In this document: one piece after another, positions 16,353 to 23,728 of the stretch
How positions within the stretch are numbered: position 1 is the stretch's first letter
Layout: every line of letters starts with the position of its first letter
Source: Streptomyces ortus
GTDB lineage: Bacteria > Actinomycetota > Actinomycetes > Streptomycetales > Streptomycetaceae
Assembly: GCF_026341275.1 (NCBI RefSeq)
Contig: NZ_JAIFZO010000002.1
Location: 2,209,264 to 2,273,263 of the forward strand
DNA: 64,000 bases
Reading direction: 5' to 3'
Notes under the pieces: model-generated
What the model saw: the letters and a program-made list of their open reading frames with translations, nothing else
What the model was told of the DNA's origin: nothing
Databases searched by the model: none
Translations under genes and position numbers: made by a program

Positions 16353-17815
16353 CGGGCACGCCGGTCTCCGCTGTGCGGGGGCTGTTCATCGGCGGCTCGT
16401 GGGTGGAGCCGGACGGCGGCCACTACGAGGTGATCGACCCGGCGACCGAGGAGGTCGTCGGGCTGGCGCCGGAGGCCTCGCGGGATCAGGTGCACGCGGC
16501 GGCAGGCGCGGCCCGCGAGGCCTTCCGGACGTGGTCGCGTACGACACCTGAGGAACGGGCGGCGATCCTGCACCGGGCGGCCGGGGAGATCCGGCGCAAC
16601 CTTCTCCCGTACGCGGAACTGGCGCAGGCGGAGACGGGCGCCACGACCGGGACCGCGCGCGGGATGCAGGTGGGGGTGGGCGCGGCCCGTTTCCAGCGGT
16701 ACGCGCGCGTGGAGCCCGTCGAGGTGCCGCTGCCCCCGCAGATCAACGAGGCGGGCCCGTTCGGCGGGGCCGCGGTGCTCGGCGCGCTCGCCGTACGCCG
16801 TCCGGTGGGCGTGGTCACCTGCATCACCTCGTACAACAACCCCTGGGCGAACCCGGCGGGCAAGATCGCCCCGGCGCTCGCGATGGGCAACACGGTCCTC
16901 GTGAAGCCCGCCCCGCAGGACCCGCTCTCCGTCTACCGGATGGCCGAGGCGCTGGAGGCGGCGGGCGTACCGCCGGGGGTCGTGAACGTCGTCTCCGGCT
17001 CGCGCGCGGAGGCGGGGGAGGCGGCCGTCGACTCGGACGACGTCGACATGGTGAGCTTCACCGGTTCGACGGCGGTCGGCCGGCGGATCGCCGAGGTGTG
17101 CGGACGCGGGATGAAACGGCAGCTGATGGAGCTGGGCGGGAAGGGCGCGGCGATCGTCTTCGAGGACGCGGACCTGGAGTCGGCGGTGCGGGGCATCGGA
17201 ACGACGTTCTCGTTCTACAGCGGCCAGATCTGCACGGCCCCGACGCGGGTGCTGGCACAGCGCCCGATCTACGACCGCCTGGTGTCCCAACTGGCCGCCT
17301 ACGCGAGCCGTCTGCCGGTGGGCGACCCCCGAGCCCCGTCCACGGTCGTCGGCCCGTTGATCTCTGCCGCCCACCGGGACCGGGTCGAGTCGTACGTCGA
17401 ACTGGGCCGCAAGGAGGGCGCGCGGGTGGTCACGGGCGGCGAACGCCCGCCGCTCGACCGGGGCTTCTACGTGGCCCCCACCCTGATGGCGGACTGCACG
17501 GCCGACATGCGGGTGGTCCGCGAGGAGATCTTCGGCCCGGTGGTCGTGGTCGTCCCCTTCGACGACGAGGAGGAGGCCGTCGCGCTCGCCGACGACAGCG
17601 ACTACGGCCTGATCGACTACGTCTGGTCCGGCGACGTGTCCCGAGCCTTCCGCGTGGCGGCCCGCCTCCGCGCCGGCGGGGTCGGCGTCAACACGGTGGG
17701 CCGCAACATGGAGGCCCCGTTCGGCGGCTTCAAACAGAGCGGAGTGGGCCGGGACGTCGGCTCGTACGCCCTGCACGCGTACGCGGAACTCCAGTCACTG
17801 GTGTGGCCGGGCTGA
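16349..17815 (+). CDS. aldehyde dehydrogenase family protein
   Basis: A 488-residue NAD(P)-dependent aldehyde dehydrogenase of normal length. The general base Glu261 is in LMELGGKG and the catalytic Cys295 in YSGQICTAPTR, with the cofactor-binding FTGSTAVGRRI and the C-terminal EIFGPVVVVVPFDDEEEAV. GTG at 16349 overlaps the upstream stop (GTGA), so it is translated with the deacylase. As the last gene of the run it probably oxidises the aldehyde made by the luciferase-like enzymes or the SDR to an acid. Confidence 0.92.
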   Translation: MTGTPVSAVRGLFIGGSWVEPDGGHYEVIDPATEEVVGLAPEASRDQVHAAAGAAREAFRTWSRTTPEERAAILHRAAGEIRRNLLPYAELAQAETGATTGTARGMQVGVGAARFQRYARVEPVEVPLPPQINEAGPFGGAAVLGALAVRRPVGVVTCITSYNNPWANPAGKIAPALAMGNTVLVKPAPQDPLSVYRMAEALEAAGVPPGVVNVVSGSRAEAGEAAVDSDDVDMVSFTGSTAVGRRIAEVCGRGMKRQLMELGGKGAAIVFEDADLESAVRGIGTTFSFYSGQICTAPTRVLAQRPIYDRLVSQLAAYASRLPVGDPRAPSTVVGPLISAAHRDRVESYVELGRKEGARVVTGGERPPLDRGFYVAPTLMADCTADMRVVREEIFGPVVVVVPFDDEEEAVALADDSDYGLIDYVWSGDVSRAFRVAARLRAGGVGVNTVGRNMEAPFGGFKQSGVGRDVGSYALHAYAELQSLVWPG

Positions 17816-17881
17816 CGGCGCCCCCTCGCTTCCGCACCGCCGGGCACGGATGCGCTCACGGACGAGGGCCTGCGCCCCGGG

Positions 17882-18181
17882 TCACAGGTCGAAGACAGCG
17901 CGGAGGCCGATCTCGACGGCTTCCATGACGCGTTCGTCCACCGGCCCCAGATCTTCGGTGAACCGGGACACGGACAGCGTGCGGAACTCGCCCAGCACGA
18001 TCGTGCCCGACGAGGGTGCGCCGACCGGAATGTCGACGAGCGTCGCCTCACGAACCTGCTGCGGGTAGATCAGCACGCAGGTCGCGGTCTTGTTCTGAGC
18101 GTTGAGGGCGTCGGACGAGATCACCAGGACATGGGCGGGGCCGCCGGCAAAGGACAGCTGGTAGACGTTCCCTCGGTTCAC
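17882..18181 (-). CDS. PemK/MazF-type endoribonuclease toxin
   Basis: A 99-residue protein with the MazF signature: the opening MNRGNVYQLSFAGGPAHVLVISSDALN, the central strand ATCVLIYPQQ, and VLGEFRTLSVSRFTEDLGPVDERVM near the end. MazF toxins cut single-stranded mRNA at short sequences when released from the antitoxin. The start overlaps the upstream antitoxin stop by 4 nt. The serine in VLGEFRTLS sits where MazF members have a conserved T/S, so it is probably active. Confidence 0.85.
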   Translation of the reverse strand: MNRGNVYQLSFAGGPAHVLVISSDALNAQNKTATCVLIYPQQVREATLVDIPVGAPSSGTIVLGEFRTLSVSRFTEDLGPVDERVMEAVEIGLRAVFDL

Positions 18182-18408
18182 CGGCCCGCCACCCGCGCCC
18201 AGCGCTCAAGGGTGGCGTCCTCGCTCTCGGCGGGCTCCGCCACGGTGGTCACTATCCCCGCCTCGGACCGTACCCGCGCGGATTTTTCCAGCTCTTCGGC
18301 CAGCATCTGTCGGCGCAGTATCCGGGCGGTGTAAGCGGAGGCGTTCCCTTTGGCCTTCACATAGGCGGCTACGTCATCGGGCAGGCTCATCGTCATGTTC
18401 ACCGTCAT
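18178..18408 (-). CDS. ribbon-helix-helix-type antitoxin of the MazF pair
   Basis: A 76-residue protein with an N-terminal MTMSLPDDVAAYVKAKG typical of a MetJ/Arc ribbon-helix-helix fold that binds its own promoter, and an acidic C-terminal tail (EPAESEDATLERWARVAGR) suited to wrapping the toxin. It precedes and overlaps the toxin gene, the usual antitoxin-first order with autorepression. An in-frame ATG five codons downstream (MTMSLP) is an alternative start. Confidence 0.82.
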   Translation of the reverse strand: MTVNMTMSLPDDVAAYVKAKGNASAYTARILRRQMLAEELEKSARVRSEAGIVTTVAEPAESEDATLERWARVAGR

Positions 18409-18485
18409 GCCACCATCATACGCAGTGTGTGGCCCGTCTCATGCGAACGATCGTGCAGGGCGACGCCGGGCCGATGAGCCGCCGC

Positions 18486-19508
18486 TCAGCGGCGGCGTCG
18501 CAGGGCCGGGCCCAGCAGGGACGGCGGGGTGTCGTTCTTCTCGTCGGGGGCCAGGTCCGTGCCCGGGGCCACGATCGTGTCGATGGCGTCCAGTACGTCG
18601 GCCGGGAGGACCGTGTCCGCGGCGGCCAGTTGCGAGTGCAGATGGTCCAGGGTGCGGGGGCCGATGAGCGCGCTGGTCACGGCGGGGTGCGCGGTCACGA
18701 AGCCGAGGGCGAGCTGGATCATGGTCAGCCCGGCCTCGTCGGCGACCTCGGCCAGCCGCTCGACCGCGTCGAGCTTGGCCCGGTTGGACGGCACGGCGGT
18801 GTCGAAGCGCTGCGGCATGAACGCCGACCGGCTCGTGGTGACCTCCCGGCCCTCCCGGATCGCCCCCGACAGCCAGCCCGACGCGAGCGGGCTCCACGCC
18901 AGCACTCCGAGCCCGTACTCCTCGGTCACCGGCAGGACGTGCGTCTCGATGCCGCGCTGCAGGATCGAATAGGCCGGCTGCTCGGTCACGTAGCGGCCCA
19001 GGCGGTGCTCACGGGCGGCCCACTGCGCCTGCACGATCCGGTACGCCGGGAAGGTGGACGAGCCGAAGTAGCGGATCTTGCCCGCGCGTTGCAGGTCGGT
19101 CAGGGCCGACAGGGTCTCCTCGTCGCTGGTGGCCGGGCCCCACCGGTGGACCTGGTAGAGGTCGACGTGGTCGACACCCAGGCGCCGCAGGCTGTCCTCC
19201 AGCGCGGTGATCAGCCAGCGGCGCGAACCGCCCCGGCGGTTGCGCTCCTCGCCCATCGGCAGATACGCCTTCGTGGCCAGCACGAGATCGTCCCGGCGGC
19301 CCGCGACGGCCTTGCCGACCATCTCCTCGGACTCCCCGGCGCTGTACGCGTCGGCGGTGTCGATGACGTTGACCCCGCCCTCGAGCGCGGCGTCGACGAT
19401 CGCGGTGGCCTCCTCCTGGGTGGTGCGCCCGATCCTGCCGAAGTTCATCGCGCCGAGTGCGAGGGAGCTGACCTGCACACCGGTGCGGCCCAAAGTGCGG
19501 TACTGCAT
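18486..19508 (-). CDS. aldo/keto reductase
   Basis: A 340-residue NADPH-dependent oxidoreductase with an AKR barrel. The opening MQYRTLGRTGVQVSSLALGAMNFG, the catalytic Asp/Tyr stretch NVIDTADAYSAGESEEMVG, the Lys in LVLATKAY and the DVDLYQVHRW-type segment (VDHVDLYQVHRWGP) are all present, with the C-terminal SALIGPRTLDHLHSQL cofactor site. ATG at 19508 has GGAGGAACAG upstream. The promoter contains two palindromes at 19556-19594. The neighbouring SDR and TetR genes that would have shared this operator are broken. Confidence 0.92.
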   Translation of the reverse strand: MQYRTLGRTGVQVSSLALGAMNFGRIGRTTQEEATAIVDAALEGGVNVIDTADAYSAGESEEMVGKAVAGRRDDLVLATKAYLPMGEERNRRGGSRRWLITALEDSLRRLGVDHVDLYQVHRWGPATSDEETLSALTDLQRAGKIRYFGSSTFPAYRIVQAQWAAREHRLGRYVTEQPAYSILQRGIETHVLPVTEEYGLGVLAWSPLASGWLSGAIREGREVTTSRSAFMPQRFDTAVPSNRAKLDAVERLAEVADEAGLTMIQLALGFVTAHPAVTSALIGPRTLDHLHSQLAAADTVLPADVLDAIDTIVAPGTDLAPDEKNDTPPSLLGPALRRRR

Positions 19509-19555
19509 GGCTGTTCCTCCGGATGTCGGGGTGCTCCGCCACCTTCGCGGATAAG

Positions 19556-19594
19556 CGGAGCGTTGTTCCGGTAAATATACGGAACGCTGTTCCG
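19556..19594 (-). promoter_or_regulatory. tandem palindromic operator of the aldo/keto reductase
   Basis: CGGAACGCTGTTCCG (19580-19594) is an inverted repeat with 6-bp arms. A near copy, CGGAGCGTTGTTCCG, lies 24 bp away at 19556-19570. The AT-rich spacer supplies a -10-like TATATT on the minus strand at about 19572-19577. This is the layout of a TetR-family operator with two dimers on one face. The local TetR gene is a remnant, so control must come from elsewhere or be lost. Confidence 0.62.
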
Positions 19595-19621
19595 CTTCGC
19601 AAGCCGCCTCGTTGCGGTGCC

Positions 19622-19885
19622 CTGAACGAGGTCGCGGCACTCTTCGACGCCGCCGAGTCGACGTACGGCGGGATCGACGTCGTCGTGCACGCGGCCGGCG
19701 TCATGACCCTGGCCCCGCTCGTCGACACCGACCTCGACGCCCTGGACCGCATGCACCGCAGCAACATCCGCGGCACCTTCGTCGTCGACCAGCAGGCCGC
19801 GCGTCGGCTGCGCGGGGGCGGCGCGATCCTCAACTCCTCCACCAGCGTGCTGGGGCTCGCCCGCCATGCGTACGCCCCCGGCGGC
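19622..19885 (+). pseudogene. SDR oxidoreductase remnant (5' truncated)
   Basis: Reading in frame gives NEVAALFDAAESTYGGIDVVVHAAGVMTLAPL, then LDRMHRSNIRGTFVVDQQAARRL and GGAILNSSTSVLGLARHAYAP. These are unmistakable central SDR segments (GIDVVVHAAG, SNIRGTF, LNSSTSV). The N-terminal cofactor-binding glycine motif and everything after the catalytic Ser are missing, and the reading frame breaks into another gene near 19880. It lies directly behind the reductase operator, so it was probably the divergent partner gene. Confidence 0.75.
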
Positions 19886-20280
19886 GGCGCTGGAGGCCCA
19901 CCGCATCCTCACCTCGGACCTGCAACGGGCCGCCGCGCAGGGCAAGGTGACGATCGCGCCCTGAGCTGGCGGCCCAGATGATCATGTCCGCGAACGTCGG
20001 CGTGGCCCTGATGCTGGTCTCGCGCCCGGCGACGTTCACGGACGAGTCGGTGTCGCGCCGGGTGCGGGACGCGGTCCACGCGACGGTGTTCACGCCGGAC
20101 GTGACGGCGGCGACAGCGCGCGAGGGAGGGGGGGCTGCCGAACCGGCCTAGCCCCACGTCCCCTCCACGGCCGCCCACCTGAACGCACTCCTCCAGCAGT
20201 CCCCGCCCCCGGCCCTCACCCGGGCCGAGGGCGCGCTGCTCACGGAGTGGCTGGACCGCCTGTCGAACGGGCCGGCCTGA
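19886..20280 (+). pseudogene. TetR-family regulator remnant (C-terminal half, two frameshifts)
   Basis: Three reading frames in series give LEAHRILTSDLQRAAAQGKVTIAP, then ELAAQMIMSANVGVALMLVSRPATF, then HLNALLQQSPPPALTRAEGALLTEWLDRL. Together they look like the ligand-binding half of a TetR regulator. A one-nucleotide shift occurs near 19961 and another between 20148 and 20170. The DNA-binding domain is gone. It is fused head-on to the SDR remnant, so one deletion probably removed the SDR 3' end and the regulator's 5' end. Confidence 0.6.
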
Positions 20281-20289
20281 GGCGGCGGT

Positions 20290-20685
20290 TCAGTCGGCCA
20301 GATCGACCCGCACGGTCAGCAGGTTCGTCCCGACGAGGCGGACGGCCGTGCTGTTCACGCGCGGCAGGGAGGCGAGCCTGGCGCGCGGGTCGTCCTCCGG
20401 CATCAGGTGGGCAGTGCCGTGGTGCCAGCGCCCGCCGACCCGGACGCGTACGCGCGGGTCGGCCTGGATGTTCCGCACGTACTGCGACTTCTCGCCGTAC
20501 TCGGACACGAACCAGAACGCCCGCCCGACCCGCCGCCCCCCGACCGGCGTCCGCCGGGGCAGCCCGGAGGTACGCCCGGTGGTCTCCACGAGGGTGTGGA
20601 ACGGCAGCCGCCGGCTCACGGGGTTCGCCAGATACCGCTGAACCCGGGTGACAACCCGAAACCGCAGATCCCGCTCACGCCCCAT
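20290..20685 (-). CDS. nitroreductase/deazaflavin-dependent oxidoreductase (DDN-like)
   Basis: A 131-residue split-barrel protein of the F420-binding DDN family. Typical pieces are HTLVETTGRTSGLPRRTPVGG, FWFVSEYGEKSQYVRNIQADPRVRVRVGGRWHHGTAHLMPEDD and a hydrophobic end. Members reduce quinones or nitroimidazoles with reduced F420; fbiC at 28297 supplies the deazaflavin. Its start overlaps the end of the DUF397 gene by 11 nt, so it is the third gene of the Xre-DUF397 operon. Whether the three act together is not known. Confidence 0.85.
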   Translation of the reverse strand: MGRERDLRFRVVTRVQRYLANPVSRRLPFHTLVETTGRTSGLPRRTPVGGRRVGRAFWFVSEYGEKSQYVRNIQADPRVRVRVGGRWHHGTAHLMPEDDPRARLASLPRVNSTAVRLVGTNLLTVRVDLAD

Positions 20686-20923
20686 GCCGCCCCCGCCCCT
20701 TCACCACACTGAGCAGCGCCGAGAAGGCCCCGGGGGAGGCCCCGAGTATCGCTCCGCGGGGATCACCGCTCTCGGTGAGGCGAATCGTTTTCGCGGCAAC
20801 CCCCACGTGTAGACAGGCTTCGCCTTCCTGGCAGAGGGAGGACTTCTGCCACGTTTCGGCCACGTGGAGGCACGAGTCGCCTTGTCCGCAGTGGGACGAC
20901 TTCTGCCTAGCGCTGGCGGTCAT
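20675..20923 (-). CDS. DUF397 protein (partner of the adjacent Xre regulator)
   Basis: An 82-residue protein with two short copies of the DUF397 core: QKSSHCGQGDSCLHVAE and QKSSLCQEGEACLHVGV, followed by IRLTESGDPRGAILGASPGAFSALL. Doubling of the core is less usual than a single one. DUF397 proteins are encoded beside Xre/DUF5753 regulators in streptomycetes (Scr2/Scr1 in S. coelicolor) and are thought to bind them. ATG at 20923 has AAGGGA upstream; a GTG at 20938 overlapping the Xre stop is the alternative. Confidence 0.8.
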   Translation of the reverse strand: MTASARQKSSHCGQGDSCLHVAETWQKSSLCQEGEACLHVGVAAKTIRLTESGDPRGAILGASPGAFSALLSVVKGRGRHGA

Positions 20924-20934
20924 CGCGGGTCCCT

Positions 20935-21786
20935 TCACAGGTGTCGGGTGATGCCGTGGATGAAGTCCCGTGACTTCTCCGGCGGCAGAGCCATCGTCTC
21001 CACGACGTCAAGCAGGCGCCTGTACTTGTCCAGATGGGCTTCGGCGTCGAGGAGTACGGGCCCGTGGAACTGGTCCAGTTGCAGGGTGTCGAGGCGCGGC
21101 ACCGGCCCATAGGCGTAGTTGATGGACTGGCCGGAGCCGGGAAAGGCGCCCACGTCGTACGGGAGTACCCGGATCGTCACGTGCTCGCGCTCGCTCATGT
21201 CGAGCAGATGCTCCAGCTGCGCACGGGCCACTTCGGGTCCGCCGACCTTCATGCGCAGGGCCGCCTCGTGGATCACCGTCCGGTACGGGACCGGGTCCGC
21301 GCGGTACAGGACGTCCTGGCGCTTGATCCGGTACGAGATACGGTGCTCGACCTCGGGCGGTGTGGGCGCGGGGATCACATGACGGAAGATCTCGCGGGCG
21401 TGCTCATTGGTCTGCAGCAGGCCCGGCACGTGCGCGGTGAACGCGGTGCGAAGGCCCGTCGCATGATGTTCCAGCTCGGCCAGGTCGAGCAGCCCGGCGG
21501 AGAGGACGCCGCGGTACTGCTCCCACCACCCGCGTGTGCGGTCGCCCGCCAGGGTCACCAGGGCTTCGACGAACTCCTGGTCCGAGCAGTCGTACGTGCA
21601 GGCCATGGCCCGGATCCGGTCGGCGCTCACGCCGAAGCGGGCCGACTCCACGTTGCTCAGCTGCCCCGTGCTTGTGCCCAGCTGGCGCGCGGCCTCGGTG
21701 GTGGTCATCCCCGCGCGTTCACGGAGCTTGCGCAGCTCGACGGCAACGCGACTGCGGCGGGCCGTGGGTGCTGGCCTGTCCGCCAT
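20935..21786 (-). CDS. Xre-family regulator with DUF5753 domain
   Basis: A 283-residue regulator. Residues about 10-70 form the helix-turn-helix (LRKLRERAGMTTTEAARQLGTSTGQLSNVESARFG), and about 100-275 the DUF5753 domain (VPGLLQTNEHAREIFRHVIP, RQDVLYRADP, HEAALRMKVGG, VTIRVLPYDVGAFPGSG). It starts at ATG 21786 after GGAGGAG. Proteins of this type pair with DUF397 partners and affect antibiotic production and differentiation in S. coelicolor. It is divergent from a broken ATP-binding gene, the usual third component of such loci. Confidence 0.88.
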   Translation of the reverse strand: MADRPAPTARRSRVAVELRKLRERAGMTTTEAARQLGTSTGQLSNVESARFGVSADRIRAMACTYDCSDQEFVEALVTLAGDRTRGWWEQYRGVLSAGLLDLAELEHHATGLRTAFTAHVPGLLQTNEHAREIFRHVIPAPTPPEVEHRISYRIKRQDVLYRADPVPYRTVIHEAALRMKVGGPEVARAQLEHLLDMSEREHVTIRVLPYDVGAFPGSGQSINYAYGPVPRLDTLQLDQFHGPVLLDAEAHLDKYRRLLDVVETMALPPEKSRDFIHGITRHL

Positions 21787-21987
21787 GCAACTCCTCCTGT
21801 GGCAACTCATGTTGGCGTCTTCACCCACACGAGCGATTCTGTATGGATTCTCTTGGAATCACGCAAAGCGACTTTGGTGGGCCCCTATTCTGTGTCTCAG
21901 GCGCCATCACCCAGAAGCACCCCGCTCGACGGAGCGACACGGTCACTGGGGCCCGTACTCAACCCCCACGCGTGATCGGAGACTCCC

Positions 21988-22358
21988 ATGGCCACCGTAT
22001 CGCCGCCCTGGGCGTACACCCTCCAACTCCCGCACGATCCACGCGCACCGGGTATCGCCCGCGCAACTCTTCGAACCGTCCTCGCCGCGCACGACCTCGC
22101 TGGTCTCACCCCCACCGCGGAACTGCTCGCCTCCGAACTGCTCACCAACGCCCACCTGCACACGCGGGGCCCGTACGCCCTCCGCGTCCGCTCGGCGGAG
22201 CCGGACCGGCTCGCGCAACACCGCACACCGCCGAGAACGGCCGCGGCCTCCACCTCGTACAGGCGTGCGCGGACAACTGGGGCGCACCCGTCCTGGGATC
22301 CGCCCGAGGCGGCAAACTCCTGTGGGCGGAGTGCGGCCACGAAACGACGGACCGGTGA
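21988..22358 (+). pseudogene. RsbW-like ATP-binding protein, frameshifted by an internal deletion
   Basis: The first frame reads MATVSPPWAYTLQLPHDPRAPGIARATLRTVL through AELLASELLTNAHLHTRGPYALRVR, including the HATPase N-box. The frame then fails at about 22205. A second frame carries TAENGRGLHLVQACADNWGAPVLGSARGGKLLWAE, the family's C-terminal G-box region. The part with the D-x-G-x-G strand is missing. Intact homologues of about 140 residues act as anti-sigma-factor-like kinases in streptomycetes. The gene faces the Xre-DUF397 operon. Confidence 0.72.
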
Positions 22359-22459
22359 GCGTGCCGGCGCGGGCTCGCGCGCACAGCGCGAGCTGTCCGC
22401 CTCGCGAAGGCGGCACCATACTGGGAGGTGGAGCCACGCCTGTCCGTCAGGAGCAGATC

Positions 22460-22735
22460 ATGAGCGCACAGCCTGAGTACGGCTGGGGAACGATGCCCAA
22501 GCCCGAGATCCGGACCGTGGACGACCTGCGCAGCGCGCTCAGCCGTTACGGGTTTCCCGGTGATCGGGAGCGGTTCGAAGAGGAGCTGGCAGCCGCCATA
22601 GGAGCTTCGCCGACCGACGACTTCGCGGGCGCCGCAGCCGTGGTGCGGGCCTACCGTCACCGCGTACGGATCAGGAACTCGCCGGAGATCATGGCGGCCC
22701 TCGAAGACGCGCGTCCCGGGGACGGCGGCCCATGA
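22460..22735 (+). CDS. small protein, candidate antitoxin (possibly DUF6247)
   Basis: A 91-residue acidic protein: MPKPEIRTVDDLRSALSRYGFPGDRERFEEELAAAIG followed by a linker and FAGAAAVVRAYRHRVRIRNSPEIMAALED. The last part forms a helix ending in residues often seen where an antitoxin meets its toxin. It overlaps the next gene by 4 nt (ATGA). The upstream-small, downstream-small coupled layout and the RelE-like look of the partner suggest an antitoxin. The family assignment is tentative. Confidence 0.6.
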   Translation: MSAQPEYGWGTMPKPEIRTVDDLRSALSRYGFPGDRERFEEELAAAIGASPTDDFAGAAAVVRAYRHRVRIRNSPEIMAALEDARPGDGGP

Positions 22736-23013
22736 GCGAAGTCCCGCTGGAGGAGGCGGAGCCCGCCAGGAAGGCGTTCGTCGATCTCACGGAGGGCGAG
22801 CAGGAAGTGGCCCTGGACGCGCTCGCGCTCATCGGGCGCGATCCGACGGTCGGTCGGGAGATCCCCGGTTGGCGGCCTCCGTCCGTGGAGTACACCTATA
22901 CGACTCCCCTCGCCCGGGACTCCGCCGAGGCGGTCACCGTCGTGTACACGCACACACCCGGCCTCGGAGTGACCGTCGTGTACTACTTCCGCGATCCACA
23001 GGTGGTGGACTGA
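22732..23013 (+). CDS. small protein, candidate RelE/ParE-like toxin
   Basis: A 93-residue protein. The first half, FVDLTEGEQEVALDALALIGRDPTVGREIPGW, resembles the two-helix start of RelE/ParE toxins (LPxxxQ...ALxxLxxDP..G..L.G). The second half is rich in beta strand (SVEYTYTTPL, AVTVVYTHTPGLGVTVVYYFRDPQVVD), as in the toxin core. The usual Arg/His catalytic residues are not clear, so it could be a non-nuclease member. Translation is coupled to the upstream gene. Confidence 0.55.
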   Translation: MSEVPLEEAEPARKAFVDLTEGEQEVALDALALIGRDPTVGREIPGWRPPSVEYTYTTPLARDSAEAVTVVYTHTPGLGVTVVYYFRDPQVVD

Positions 23014-23228
23014 GCGGCGCGGTCCGACGGACGTCGCATACCGGCGACCCGGCTCATCCGGAGGGGAACGTAATCCGTTCACTCGGACGGGTGAGGTCGG
23101 GTTTGCCAAAAGCGCGGGGACTTTACAGCATTCGCCCGCACAGTGGCGGGTCGTGCGGAAAGTCGTCTGCCCCTGCGAAGGCCGCCCTAGCGTTTCGGGT
23201 AAGCGCGACTACACGGAAGCTGAGGGCC

Positions 23229-23468
23229 ATGGCCGAGTACTTCACTGTCAAGATCCGTCGGATGGGTGTGAGCCTGGGGACGGTCAACGCGTCGGGTGCC
23301 ATCGCCCTGATCGCGGCGGGGGTCGTCCATGACGGATCGAGCATCGCCGGGGTGGTCGTCGTCTCGGTGGCGGCGCTCGGGCGTGACGCGGTGATCGCGT
23401 GGGCTCCCCGCCTCCGCGACTCGGGCAACGGGACGCCGCCAGGCATTCCCGGCATGCCCGTGCTCTAG
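23229..23468 (+). CDS. small hypothetical membrane protein
   Basis: A 79-residue product from ATG 23229 with a central hydrophobic part of about 40 residues (GAIALIAAGVVHDGSSIAGVVVVSVAAL) flanked by an N-terminal basic stretch (TVKIRRMG) and a Gly/Pro-rich tail. Codon use fits a real gene but no ribosome site is clear and I know no family. It stands alone between the toxin-like pair and the kinase gene. Confidence 0.4.
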   Translation: MAEYFTVKIRRMGVSLGTVNASGAIALIAAGVVHDGSSIAGVVVVSVAALGRDAVIAWAPRLRDSGNGTPPGIPGMPVL

Positions 23469-23728
23469 CCGGATCGACCCGCAGCGCCGACGCCGCACCG
23501 GTCCGGGAAGCCGCCCGCCTCCGCGACGGCACCCGACCGCACCGCCCGCGAAGACCGGCCCGGCACAGGGGACTTGGGCGGCGCCGCACCTGTCCGCCCG
23601 GCACAAGTGCCCCCGACAGACCCAGGGTTCGGGCGCGCCACTGCCGTCGTATCTCCTATCCTCGCTGCGAAGGCGTCGGCGGGGACTCGGCGGCGGTTCG
23701 GTGGGTGTCGGGGATTGAGGAAGTACGC

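Noticed and set aside
10118..17815. Secondary-metabolite biosynthetic cluster
   Set aside because: No synthase, carrier protein, terpene cyclase or RiPP enzyme is present; the set is catabolic in type.
17882..18408. MazF pair as a novel system
   Set aside because: It has the standard antitoxin-first, 4-nt overlap layout and a typical toxin sequence.
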